The notes below the pieces were generated by a model, which had not been told where the DNA came from, ran no database searches, and saw nothing but the letters and a program-made list of their open reading frames with translations. Of a stretch of 64,000 nt of DNA, positions 36,107-44,350 are shown piece by piece (the first letter of the stretch is position 1; every line of letters starts with the position of its first letter). The stretch spans positions 521,830 through 585,829 of the forward strand of contig NZ_PEBI01000001.1 in NCBI RefSeq assembly GCF_002802875.1, given 5' to 3'. This stretch comes from Bifidobacterium primatium. GTDB taxonomy: Bacteria > Actinomycetota > Actinomycetes > Actinomycetales > Bifidobacteriaceae. The position numbers and the translations under genes were made by a program.

Positions 36107-37093
36107 TCATCGATGTCCGTCGACGTCATATCGGCGTTTCCTTCGTTCCGCTTTCGTCATCACGCGGCGCACCAGCATGAACGGTCCGACGAATGCGGCC
36201 GCGTTCATCGCAATCGCGGTCGCCGCCACCGGCGCCACCCACCGGGCGTCGACCGTCGGCAGACCGACCGCCATGAACGTGCAGGATACGAATACGCACA
36301 ACACCATCAGGAACAGTACCTTGGGATGCTCGTAGATACGGTCGAACGGCCGAGTCGTCCTTATGTCATCGTGTTGTATGTCGTCGATGCGCATACCTCC
36401 GGATTCCACGACCCCCGGCTGCGATTCATCCCGATTCGTCATCAGGATGAACGCGCACAGCAACATCAGCAGTGCGACGACCACAGCGAACAATGCGATG
36501 AATCCCAGCGAGAACCATATGGACTCCACGTGCGGGGCCATGCTGCCGTGGAAATCCCCCTGATAGACGACGGCCTGGCCGTTCAGCAGCTTCACGCCGC
36601 CCGCAACCCGCCGACCGTCATACACGAATGTGATGTCGCCATACGAGGAGACGCCGCGATACATCGGATAATCAAGATCCTCCAGCGCCTGGAACATGCG
36701 GCCGTCGGAGCGGATGTCGCTGATGCCGCAAGCCGATTCCAGCATGTTCGGTGTAACGCTTTTCCTCGGCTCCCCCGCCGCACTGGATGCGGCCACAAAC
36801 GTGCCGACAACCGCCGTGATGCCGTACCACAGCACGAAACTCGCGATGCACGAGGCCATCGGCGTCATACCGACCGGCATCATGACGCCGCGACGCACCG
36901 GTTTCTCCGCCAAGGACGCCTGGCCTGCGTAATACGCCGGTTCGCGCGAAAGCCGCGTAAGCCATCGCGCGAGGCATCCCACCGCGGCCAATGCACCGAT
37001 GGCGCCGACCACCACATAGGCCAGATTCTGAAGGTTGCCTTGGCTCAGCATCGATACCGATGCAGGCAGCGTGCAGATTTGTCGTATGCCCAT
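36107..37093 (-). CDS. Hypothetical multi-pass membrane protein
   Basis: A 328-residue protein of unknown function with about five hydrophobic helices: one near the N terminus (YVVVGAIGALAAVGC), one near residue 85, one around residue 205 (FIALFAVVVALLMLLC) and two at the C terminus. A soluble extracellular-like loop (about 105-190) contains two cysteines. It follows the small membrane protein at 37122 by 28 bp and is probably co-transcribed. The ribosome site is weak. Confidence 0.6.
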   Translation of the reverse strand: MGIRQICTLPASVSMLSQGNLQNLAYVVVGAIGALAAVGCLARWLTRLSREPAYYAGQASLAEKPVRRGVMMPVGMTPMASCIASFVLWYGITAVVGTFVAASSAAGEPRKSVTPNMLESACGISDIRSDGRMFQALEDLDYPMYRGVSSYGDITFVYDGRRVAGGVKLLNGQAVVYQGDFHGSMAPHVESIWFSLGFIALFAVVVALLMLLCAFILMTNRDESQPGVVESGGMRIDDIQHDDIRTTRPFDRIYEHPKVLFLMVLCVFVSCTFMAVGLPTVDARWVAPVAATAIAMNAAAFVGPFMLVRRVMTKAERRKRRYDVDGHR

Positions 37094-37121
37094 ACGTCAT
37101 CCGATCATGTCGTCCATGTCG

Positions 37122-37304
37122 TCATCCGATGGCGTAGACGATGAAGATCACGAGGAACGCGACCGTCGCGACGCCGCCGACCACGGCAAGCGCGAGGCCG
37201 AGCGGATATACGGGAATCCTCGTCCTGGCACGCATGAGCTTGACGCCCGCCATCAGCACCGATGCCGATATGAGCGTCAAAACGAACATCAACACGAGAA
37301 ACAT
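37122..37304 (-). CDS. Small two-helix membrane protein
   Basis: A 60-residue protein with two hydrophobic helices (MFLVLMFVLTLISASVLMAG and LALAVVGGVATVAFLVIFIV) joined by a basic loop RARTR. I place the start at 37304 because the frame upstream (to 37430) lies in repeat sequence. No ribosome site is present, but TACAAT lies 6 nt before the ATG, consistent with a leaderless messenger. Function unknown; likely an operon with the membrane protein at 36107. Confidence 0.5.
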   Translation of the reverse strand: MFLVLMFVLTLISASVLMAGVKLMRARTRIPVYPLGLALAVVGGVATVAFLVIFIVYAIG

Positions 37305-37344
37305 GGTTGTATTGTAGGCCGATTGTACGGGTGTGGCGGTGGGA

Positions 37345-37503
37345 TGCCCATTCGGTTCCCGTTGGTTGCACTCACTGCGACGGATGGGAATCGACGCCAT
37401 CGCACGGTTCCCGTTCGTCGCATCCCACACAACAAGCCGGAATATAGCAACGTCCCCGGTTCCCGTCCGTCATGTATCGAACAACGGATGGGAACCAGGG
37501 ACG
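37345..37503. repeat. GGTTCCCGT repeats ending in a long hairpin
   Basis: GGTTCCCGT occurs at about 37355, 37399 and 37458, with complementary GGATGGGAA near 37382 and 37486. The last pair makes a 13-bp stem (37458-37470 with 37484-37496), extended by CGTCCC / GGGACG. It lies 30 nt after the ridA stop and could end that transcript, but has no T-tract. Confidence 0.55.
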
Positions 37504-37532
37504 TAAGCAGCAGGCAATCAGTCGACGTCCGA

Positions 37533-37934
37533 TCAGTCGACGTCGTTGAGCACGGCGATGGCGTCGATCTCCACCAGCGCGCCCTTGGGGATGTTGTTGC
37601 CGCCGAACGCCACGCGGGCCGGCTTCACGGAACCGATGAACGCCTTGGCGTACTCGCCGTCGATCTCCTTGAAATCATCGACGTTCTTCATGTAGATGGT
37701 GGCGCGCACCACGTTCTCGATGCCGCTGCCGGCGGCGTCGAGGATGTGCTTGATGTTCTTCAGGGCCTGCGCGGTCTGCTCGCCGGCGGTCGTACCAGCA
37801 AGCTCGCCGGTGTGCGGGTCGATGCCGAGCTGGCCGGAGACGAACACGAAACCGTTGGCCTTCACCGCCTGGCTGTAGGCGCCGAGCGCGGCGGGCGCGT
37901 ATGCGGTCGCGACTTCCTCAAGCTTGTCTACCAT
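37533..37934 (-). CDS. ridA: RidA-family enamine/imine deaminase
   Basis: A 133-residue YjgF/YER057c/UK114 protein that hydrolyses reactive 2-aminoacrylate-type enamines from PLP enzymes. Family features are LGAYSQAVKANGFVFVSGQLGID, EQTAQALKNIKHILDAAGSG and the C-terminal PARVAFGGNNIPKGALVEID with the conserved Arg and Glu. Length fits exactly. The start at 37934 has GAAGGGA upstream. Monocistronic. Confidence 0.92.
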   Translation of the reverse strand: MVDKLEEVATAYAPAALGAYSQAVKANGFVFVSGQLGIDPHTGELAGTTAGEQTAQALKNIKHILDAAGSGIENVVRATIYMKNVDDFKEIDGEYAKAFIGSVKPARVAFGGNNIPKGALVEIDAIAVLNDVD

Positions 37935-38204
37935 GATGATTCCCTTCTATGCGAATAGCACGAACATACGAAGTATCGAAGTATTTCGTAGTCACGGATT
38001 GTACGGCGTATGGCGTGCCGTCAACGATGAACGACCGCCATATGGGCGGGAAAATGCGAAAGGGCCCGTTCCCCATGTCCCGCATGGAAAACACGAAAGA
38101 CAAAACCCATACCATTCGCATCATTCATGTACCCGATGAGTGCCCAGATTACGGCACACATCGGCGCTAGACACCATAGAAACGTTGGAATTCCAACAGT
38201 CTTG

Positions 38205-38277
38205 TGGGCTCGATGGGATTCGAACCCACGACCTTCTGTTCCGGAGACAGACGCTCTATCCACTGAGCTACGAACCC
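38205..38277 (-). tRNA. tRNA-Arg (anticodon CCG)
   Basis: A complete 73-nt cloverleaf on the minus strand: acceptor GGGTTCG pairs with CGAGCCC (one G-T), D-arm GCTC/GAGC, anticodon stem TCTGT/ACAGA with loop CTCCGGA (anticodon CCG), and T-arm GTGGG-TTCGAAT-CCCAT. CCA is not encoded. It reads CGG. Confidence 0.96.
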
Positions 38278-38319
38278 GAACACCTGTCCGCGGGACCTCC
38301 CGCGAACATGCACCCCATT

Positions 38320-38347
38320 AGTTTACACATACATCGGACGAAAACAA
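38320..38347 (-). promoter_or_regulatory. Probable promoter of tRNA-Arg
   Basis: On the minus strand TTGTTT and TAAACT are separated by 16 bp, placing transcription start about 35 nt before the tRNA. Confidence 0.5.
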
Positions 38348-38510
38348 GCGATCCGACAGATCAAAAATCAAAAACGATCCCGATACGGGTTTTGCGGCTT
38401 TGTTCGCCGCATAAGGGACGTCCTCATGCACCGCGGCATCCCAAAACAGGGAAATCACGCCGGGGATTTTCGGCGTTCCACGGCAAAGCCACAAAACTCG
38501 CGATTATGCC

Positions 38511-38541
38511 TCCGGATTCGCGACCCAGCCCCGAATCCGGA
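38511..38541 (-). terminator. Hairpin after the ABC transporter operon
   Basis: A 10-bp stem TCCGGATTCG / CGAATCCGGA lies 27 nt past the ABC ATPase stop. No T-tract follows directly, so function is uncertain. Confidence 0.4.
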
Positions 38542-38567
38542 ATCTGCAGACCGTTACGCAGCCCTTT

Positions 38568-39383
38568 CTACAGCACCTTGGAGAGGAAGGAGCGCAGGCG
38601 CGGGCTCTGCGGGTTGCCGAAGATCTGGGCCGGGGTGCCCTCCTCCTCGATGATGCCGGCGTCGGTGAAGATCACGCGCGTGGAGACCTCGCGGGCGAAC
38701 GCCATCTCGTGGGTCACGAGCAGCATGGTCATGCCCTTGTTGGCCAGATCGCGGATGACCTGCAGCACGTCGCCCACCATCTCGGGGTCGAGCGCGGACG
38801 TGGCCTCGTCGAACAGCATGATGTCGGGGTCCATGGCCAGCGAACGCGCGATGGCCACGCGCTGCTTCTGGCCGCCGGAGAGCGAGTCGGGATTGGCGTC
38901 GATCTTCTCCTCGAGTCCGACGGTGCGCAGCAGTTCGAGCGCGCGGGCACGGGCCTGGTCGACGGGCACCTTCTTGATGAGCGTGGGCGCGAGCATGATG
39001 TTCTCGGCCACGGTCATGTTCGGGAAGAGGTTGAAGTGCTGGAACACCATGCCGATCTGGGTGCGCACCTTGTCGATGTCGGTCTTCGGGTCGGCGATGT
39101 CGTAGCCGTTGACAATCACCGAGCCGGAGGTCGGGGTGTCGAGGCCGTTGAGGCAGCGCAGGAAGGTGGACTTGCCGGCGCCGGACGGGCCGATGATGGA
39201 GATCACCTCGCCGGCGTGCACCTGGCAGTCGATGCCCTTGAGCACCTCGGTCTTGCCGAAGGTCTTGCGCAGGTCGCGCACGTCGATGACGACCTGGCCC
39301 TTGTGCTCGGGAACCGCGGGGGCGGCCGAGGCGACCTCGGGCTGGTGCGTTTCGTTCACCGTGGTTTCGTTCGTCGTGCTCAT
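38568..39383 (-). CDS. Polar amino-acid ABC transporter ATP-binding protein
   Basis: A 271-residue ABC ATPase of the GlnQ/GlnP-partner type. Walker [11 protein letters not shown]-loop FQHFNLFP, signature LSGGQKQR, Walker [13 protein letters not shown] and the H-loop VTHEM are all present. About 25 extra N-terminal residues precede the domain. The start at 39383 overlaps the fused binding protein-permease gene by ATGA, indicating translational coupling. Confidence 0.94.
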   Translation of the reverse strand: MSTTNETTVNETHQPEVASAAPAVPEHKGQVVIDVRDLRKTFGKTEVLKGIDCQVHAGEVISIIGPSGAGKSTFLRCLNGLDTPTSGSVIVNGYDIADPKTDIDKVRTQIGMVFQHFNLFPNMTVAENIMLAPTLIKKVPVDQARARALELLRTVGLEEKIDANPDSLSGGQKQRVAIARSLAMDPDIMLFDEATSALDPEMVGDVLQVIRDLANKGMTMLLVTHEMAFAREVSTRVIFTDAGIIEEEGTPAQIFGNPQSPRLRSFLSKVL

Positions 39384-40900
39384 CGCTTGTTCATCCTCCG
39401 ATCGACGATATTGGCCAGCCAGGTCAGCAGGGTGATGGCCACGAAGTAGATGACGCCGACCATGAGCAGCGTCTCGGTGACACGGAAGTTGGCCGCGTAG
39501 ATCTGCTGGGCCTGGTACAGCAGTTCGCCGAAGCCGATGGCGAGCAGCAGCGAGGAGTCCTTGAGCATGATGACCAGCTGGTTGATGATCGCCGGCGTGC
39601 CGATCTTCACGGCCTGCGGCAGGATCACCTTGCGCATGGCCTGGTTGTAGCTCAGGCCGAGCGAACGCGCGCCTTCCATCTGGCCGTTGTTCACGGACTC
39701 GATGGCGCCGCGCACGATCTCCACAAGATACGCACCGGCGTTGAGCGACAGCGTGAGCGCGCCGGCCACCCAGATGTTGATGCTGTGGCCGATGATCTGC
39801 GGGATGCCGAAGTAGAAGAAGAACGCCCACACCAGGATCGGCGTGCCGCGGAACACGGCCACGTACACACGGGCGACCCAGGACAGCGGCTTGTTCGGCG
39901 AGACGCGGACGAGGCCGAGCACGATGCCGAGCACAAGCGCGATGACGAACGAGATGGCCGTGATGAGCATCGTGTTCTTCAGACCGGTCATAAGCGCGGG
40001 GAACGCGTCCTTCGCCAGGTCGATGAAGCTCTTCTTCGCGGTCGAGTCGGCGGTGGCCGGCTTCACGCTGGAGTCCTCGCCGAGGTACTTCGCGAGGATC
40101 TTGTCGTATTCGCCGGACTTCTTGAGGTTGGCGAGGCCGGCGTTGAACGCCTTGAGCAGGTCGGCGTTCTGCCCCTTGTTCACCGCGAAGCCGTAGTCGC
40201 CGCCGGGGACCTTCGGCGTGACGGTCTTGAGTCCGTTGCCCTGCTGGATGCCGTAGGCGAGCACCGGATAGTCGTCGACGACGGCGTCCGCGTTGCCGGA
40301 CTTCACCATTTCGTACATCGTCGCCGACTGGTCGACCGACTTGACCGTGTAGCCGTATTTGGAGGCGTTCTTCTTGGCGAACATCTCGCCTTCTGCGCCG
40401 GTCTTCGCCACAACGGTCTTGCCCTTGAGGTCCTCGTAGCCCTTGATGGCGTCGTTGTTCTTGGCGATGGCCATCTGCACGCCCGACTGGAAGTACGAGT
40501 CGGAGAAGTCATAGATGGCCTTGCGCTCGTCGGTGATGGTCATGCCGGCGATCACGCCGTCGGCCTGGCCGGACGACATCGCCTGCAGTGCGGCGTTGAA
40601 TCCAAGGGACTGAATCTGCACGTTGAATCCCTGGTCCTTGGCGATGGCGTGCAGCAGGTCCATGTCGATGCCGACCATCTGGCCGCTGGAGTCGCGGAAT
40701 TCGAACGGTGCGAACGTGGTGTCGGTGGCGACCTTGAACGTCTTGCCCTGCACTTCGGAGACCTGTGCGGCCTGCGCCGAGGAGACGCCGACGGTGCCGA
40801 GGCCGGCCACGCACAGCACGAGGGCCAGCAGCATGCCGAATGCGCGCCGCCACTGTGTGGCGCGCCGCATAACGGCAGCATTGAACTTCTCAATATGCAT
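39380..40900 (-). CDS. Amino-acid ABC transporter: substrate-binding protein fused to permease
   Basis: A 506-residue fusion. A signal/anchor sequence (residues about 20-45) precedes a family-3 solute-binding domain (about 52-275; motifs [16 protein letters not shown] and [20 protein letters not shown]). A HisM/GlnP-type permease domain (about 290-506) follows, with the EAA loop [20 protein letters not shown]. Fusions of this type occur in Firmicutes and Actinobacteria for glutamine, glutamate or cystine uptake; the ligand is not determined here. The start at 40900 has AAGGAG upstream. Confidence 0.9.
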   Translation of the reverse strand: MHIEKFNAAVMRRATQWRRAFGMLLALVLCVAGLGTVGVSSAQAAQVSEVQGKTFKVATDTTFAPFEFRDSSGQMVGIDMDLLHAIAKDQGFNVQIQSLGFNAALQAMSSGQADGVIAGMTITDERKAIYDFSDSYFQSGVQMAIAKNNDAIKGYEDLKGKTVVAKTGAEGEMFAKKNASKYGYTVKSVDQSATMYEMVKSGNADAVVDDYPVLAYGIQQGNGLKTVTPKVPGGDYGFAVNKGQNADLLKAFNAGLANLKKSGEYDKILAKYLGEDSSVKPATADSTAKKSFIDLAKDAFPALMTGLKNTMLITAISFVIALVLGIVLGLVRVSPNKPLSWVARVYVAVFRGTPILVWAFFFYFGIPQIIGHSINIWVAGALTLSLNAGAYLVEIVRGAIESVNNGQMEGARSLGLSYNQAMRKVILPQAVKIGTPAIINQLVIMLKDSSLLLAIGFGELLYQAQQIYAANFRVTETLLMVGVIYFVAITLLTWLANIVDRRMNKR

Positions 40901-41254
40901 ACATTGAGCTCCTTTACAAAACGAGGTAATCCTACTCTCCCGTAGTTTTCGGTTCTGTAACCAATCCTTCGGCGCCGTTCGTCCGCCGCGTCATACGTGC
41001 CGTGTGAGCCGTGGTTCCACATGCATGCGGCGTATCGGGCCGCATGGCCTTGTGAGACGTCGCGCCTGTTTTCGAGGATCCTCGGGAGGCCGTCCGCCGA
41101 CCGTCATGCGGTCATGATGCGGACGTCACGAAAAGACAAGGATTAAGAAGACTGATTCTACACAAGCCCGTGGAATCCGAACGGGGGCATTCCGAGGCCA
41201 CAGTCCTTGCAAAAATTTTTCGCAAATATTACACGGTTTTCGTAAGATGGTGTC
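40901..41254. promoter_or_regulatory. Intergenic region between the ABC transporter and the CYTH gene
   Basis: About 350 bp holding divergent promoters. TAAGAT at 41243-41248 lies 6 nt before the CYTH start with no ribosome site, a probable -10 box of a leaderless messenger. No RNA gene or operator is evident. Confidence 0.4.
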
Positions 41255-41872
41255 ATGTCCGACGATTTTCAGTATGAGCGCCGTTTTTTCTGCCGTGAAT
41301 TCCCCGTGGAATACGACGACGGGGACGCCCCCACGCTGATTGTGCAAAGCTATTTCGTGCATCAGGACGGATTCGCGCTGCGCATTCGTCTGCGATCACG
41401 CGACATCCGCGTGCCGATGGGGCCGCAGACCGATGGCCTGACCACGCTGATGCAGTATCGCGAGCATTTTTCGGAGGCGTTCGTCACCGTGCAGGGGAAC
41501 GCGGTCGGGGGAACCCGCTATGAGGCGGAACGCACGATAGACGCGAACATCGCCATTGAGCTCGTGCTTCGCGGGGGAACGCCCATCATCAAGAACCGCT
41601 ACAGCGTCTGGCTCGGCGAGGATGGCTGGGAGATCGACGTGTTCGGCGCGAACAACTCGGGATTGATTCTGGCGCAGGTGGAACGCTCCAGCCCGGTGAC
41701 GAATCTGACGATTCCCTCGTTCTGCACCGCCGAGGTGACGGAGGACCAGCGTTTCTACAACGACGGGCTGGCGTCGAAGCCGTTCATCACCTGGCGGGAC
41801 GACTACTACGAAGAGCTGGAGCGCTACGGCGCGCATTTCTCCCAGCTCTTCGGTCGCAATCGTATGGAGTAG
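41255..41872 (+). CDS. CYTH-domain protein (triphosphate tunnel metalloenzyme-like)
   Basis: A 205-residue protein with the CYTH pattern: an N-terminal basic/acidic strand, IRLRSRD, alternating charged strands (WEIDVFGANNSGLILAQVE) and the C-terminal EVTEDQRFYNDGLASKPF block. Such tunnels bind tripolyphosphate, thiamine triphosphate or nucleotides. The signature ExExK is degenerate: residues 6-10 read QYERR, so the first Glu is Gln and the Lys is Arg. Activity may be altered or absent. Convergent with the YbbN-like gene, 2 nt apart. Confidence 0.72.
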   Translation: MSDDFQYERRFFCREFPVEYDDGDAPTLIVQSYFVHQDGFALRIRLRSRDIRVPMGPQTDGLTTLMQYREHFSEAFVTVQGNAVGGTRYEAERTIDANIAIELVLRGGTPIIKNRYSVWLGEDGWEIDVFGANNSGLILAQVERSSPVTNLTIPSFCTAEVTEDQRFYNDGLASKPFITWRDDYYEELERYGAHFSQLFGRNRME

Positions 41873-41874
41873 CC

Positions 41875-42843
41875 TCAGTACATCAGCGTGGCGAGACGAC
41901 GACGGGCACGCGCCACGCGGGCGTCGTCGGCGGCGGGGATGGCGAAGTATTCGAGCAGACGCTTGCGCACCGGTTCGACGTCGGCCTTGTGCCCGGCGAG
42001 GAAGTCGAGCAGGCGGCTGAACGCGTCCTCGATCTGACCGCCGATCATGTCGATGTCGGCGACGGCAAGCTGCGCCTCCACGTCGTCGGGGTTGTCGGCC
42101 GCGGCGGCGCGCACGGTACGCACATCGGCTTCGGCGGAGCGGGCGAGCAGCAGGGCCTTGGCGTGTTCGCGGGCGGCGCGGGCGTCGTTCGGGTCGGCTT
42201 CCATGAGTTTCGCGTATTCGACGGCAGCGCCGGCGTAGTCGCCTTCCTGGGCGAGCTGGTGGGCCTTCTGGTGTTCGGGCGGAATCTGTTCCTCGGCGCT
42301 CTTGCCGGCTGCGGCGTCGGCGCCCTCGGATGCGGCGCCGGCCTCCTGGTACGGCGCGGTGCCGGTGACGCCGGCCTGCTGCGCCATCTGGATGATCTGC
42401 GGAATCAGCGTGCCGGTGATCTGCTCCATCTCGGCGTCGGAGGGCACGCCCTGCATGATGGGCATCGGACGGCCGCCGACAAGTCCGTAGATGGCGGGGG
42501 CTCCCTGAGCCTGCAGCGCCTGGGCGATGGTCGGGCTCTTGGCGATGTCGATTCGAGACAGCTGGATCTTGCCTTCGAGCTTGTTGACGGCGTCGCCGAG
42601 CTTGCGAGCGACGTCGAAGCATCGGTCGTCGTTCGTCACCCACAGCAGCAGGAGGATGGGGAACGTGGCCGAGGTCTGCACCATGGCCTGGAACGTGCTT
42701 TCGTCGGTGTCGATGACGTAGCCGCCGGCGGCCGGCGCGCCTCCGGCCTCGCCGGCCTCGGCGTCGACCTTATGCTTCAACGCTTCGAGGTCGACCGCGC
42801 CCGCCAATGAAAGACCGGGATTGAACTTCGGCTGCTCCGCCAT
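41875..42843 (-). CDS. Thioredoxin-domain/TPR co-chaperone (YbbN/CnoX-like)
   Basis: A 322-residue protein with an N-terminal thioredoxin-fold domain (about 45-155: TFQAMVQTSATFPILLLLWVTNDDRC) lacking a CxxC motif, then a TPR half (AHQLAQEGDYAGAAVEYAKLM, AVADIDMIGGQIEDAFSRLL). This matches actinobacterial tetratricopeptide thioredoxins that hold unfolded proteins for chaperones. The start at 42843 has AAGGAG upstream. It probably acts as a redox-inactive holdase, which is an inference from the missing cysteines. Confidence 0.82.
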   Translation of the reverse strand: MAEQPKFNPGLSLAGAVDLEALKHKVDAEAGEAGGAPAAGGYVIDTDESTFQAMVQTSATFPILLLLWVTNDDRCFDVARKLGDAVNKLEGKIQLSRIDIAKSPTIAQALQAQGAPAIYGLVGGRPMPIMQGVPSDAEMEQITGTLIPQIIQMAQQAGVTGTAPYQEAGAASEGADAAAGKSAEEQIPPEHQKAHQLAQEGDYAGAAVEYAKLMEADPNDARAAREHAKALLLARSAEADVRTVRAAAADNPDDVEAQLAVADIDMIGGQIEDAFSRLLDFLAGHKADVEPVRKRLLEYFAIPAADDARVARARRRLATLMY

Positions 42844-42979
42844 GATGATGCTCCTTACGCGATTAATCGCACGATGGTCGTCTTGCTACTGATTAGTATT
42901 ACCAACGTTTGCGACAGCATGCCCCGTTTTCGCGCGTTTTTTCGGACGAATGGCGAAATATCCCCATATCCGACGATTC

Positions 42980-43345
42980 ATGCACGCCGAAGACGCTCCA
43001 TCCATGCGGTACGTACGGCCTGCGTGGAACGCAAGGTGAAGACGTACCGCCTCCCAATGATATGTGCGGCTTCGGGCCGGAGGAAGGCGAAGACGTACGA
43101 CCTTTCCCCTCAATGATGCGTGCGGATTTCGTCGTGCGGAAGGCGAAGGCGTACGACTTGTACGTCGAGTCTTCCGCACGGCGAAAGACGCTCCGTCATG
43201 AAGTAATGCGTGTGTCCTGCGTGGAACGCAAGGTGAAGACGTACGACCTTCCCCTCTCAATGATGTGTGCGGATTTCGTCGTGCGGAAGGCGAAGGCGTA
43301 CGACTTGTACGTCGAGTCTTCCGCACGGCGAAAGACGCTCCATCA
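42980..43345 (-). repeat. Composite array of constant-core hairpin elements
   Basis: Two complete copies are nearly identical over 88 nt (about 43112-43198 and 43260-43345), with stems 43126-43142/43171-43187 and 43273-43289/43318-43334 and the core variant GCGTACGACTTGTACGTCGA. Around them lie left-half copies at about 43006, 43057 and 43205 and a right end at 42981-43005. The array starts within 2 nt of the stop codon of the lipoprotein gene. Confidence 0.85.
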
Positions 43346-44350
43346 TTGGGCTTCGACCTTGATGGGCTGGCGCTCGGCGCCGACAGCCTGTATCTTCGCG
43401 TCCGTTCCCTGCTTGGGCACGTACAGCGCGACGACGTTCACGTAGGTGACCTTCATGGTGCTGGTGGCCTTGCCCTTGCCGAAGAGGGCCTTTTCGGCAT
43501 CGGATGCGGGGAGGGATTCGCGACCTTCGCCGGCGGCGCGGACCCATTCGGAGTTGATTTGCGCGACGACGAGGTCGCCGTTGTCGCCGGCGGCCCTCAT
43601 GATGCGGATCTGGTCGGGTTCGACGGTGAATTTCTGGGATTGGGTGCCTTTGTTGGCGGCGATTCCCTTCTGCACGGTGGCGGTGAGCTCGGTGAGGTCG
43701 TCACGCAGCTGGTCGTCGCCGAATTCCTTGGCGTACTGGCTTTTGGCGCCGTTCTGGAGGACGTCGGCGTAGTGGGCGACGGCGTCTTCCGGGGTGGCGA
43801 CGAGGCCGGTGTCCTTGGCAGTGCCCATGGAGGAGCCGAGCTTGGGGACCTCGAAGGCGGGCAGCTGGGCGCCCTGGAAGAGTCGTGCGACGGCCCAGAG
43901 CTTGTAGTTGCTGCGGGCGTCCTCCTGGTTGAGGACGAGGAGTCGCTGCGACTGCTGGTCGTCGGTGGTGGTGGTGATGGTGAAGACGGAGCGCGGCCAG
44001 CTGGAGTCGGTGGGGATCACGGTCTGGCTGATCTTCGAGGGGATGGTACTGCGCTTGTCGAGCGAGTTGGTGGCCTTGGCGATGGTGAGCTGGCTGGTGC
44101 GTACGGCGAGCTCGGGGCCTTCGACGCGTTCGGAGAGTCCGCTGGCGTCCTTGGCCTGATCGGCCTTGGTGAGGGTGTCGAGCACCGAGGTGCGGATCTT
44201 GCGTTCCTTGGCTTCGGTCATGACGGGCGCGGACGCGGTGGCGGTCGGTGTGGTCACCTGCGGCACGCGTTCCTCGCATGCGGCGACCATCGGCAGCATG
44301 GCCACGATGAGGGATGCCGTGGCGACGCGGCGCAGTTTCGAGGCGTTCAT
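43343..44350 (-). CDS. Hypothetical lipoprotein
   Basis: A 335-residue protein with a lipoprotein signal peptide ending in the lipobox MVAAC (Cys near residue 25). The remainder is an extracytoplasmic domain of unknown family, predominantly strand and helix with no catalytic motif I recognise. The start at 44350 overlaps the stop of the upstream membrane-protein gene by one base (TGATG), so the two are translationally coupled and probably work together at the envelope. Followed immediately by the hairpin array. Confidence 0.7.
   Translation of the reverse strand: MNASKLRRVATASLIVAMLPMVAACEERVPQVTTPTATASAPVMTEAKERKIRTSVLDTLTKADQAKDASGLSERVEGPELAVRTSQLTIAKATNSLDKRSTIPSKISQTVIPTDSSWPRSVFTITTTTDDQQSQRLLVLNQEDARSNYKLWAVARLFQGAQLPAFEVPKLGSSMGTAKDTGLVATPEDAVAHYADVLQNGAKSQYAKEFGDDQLRDDLTELTATVQKGIAANKGTQSQKFTVEPDQIRIMRAAGDNGDLVVAQINSEWVRAAGEGRESLPASDAEKALFGKGKATSTMKVTYVNVVALYVPKQGTDAKIQAVGAERQPIKVEAQ

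Noticed and set aside
42886-43445. ORFs over the hairpin array (for example repeated VRKAKAYDLYVESS)
   Set aside because: The repetitive peptide arises from duplicated hairpin elements and no ribosome site or known domain is present.
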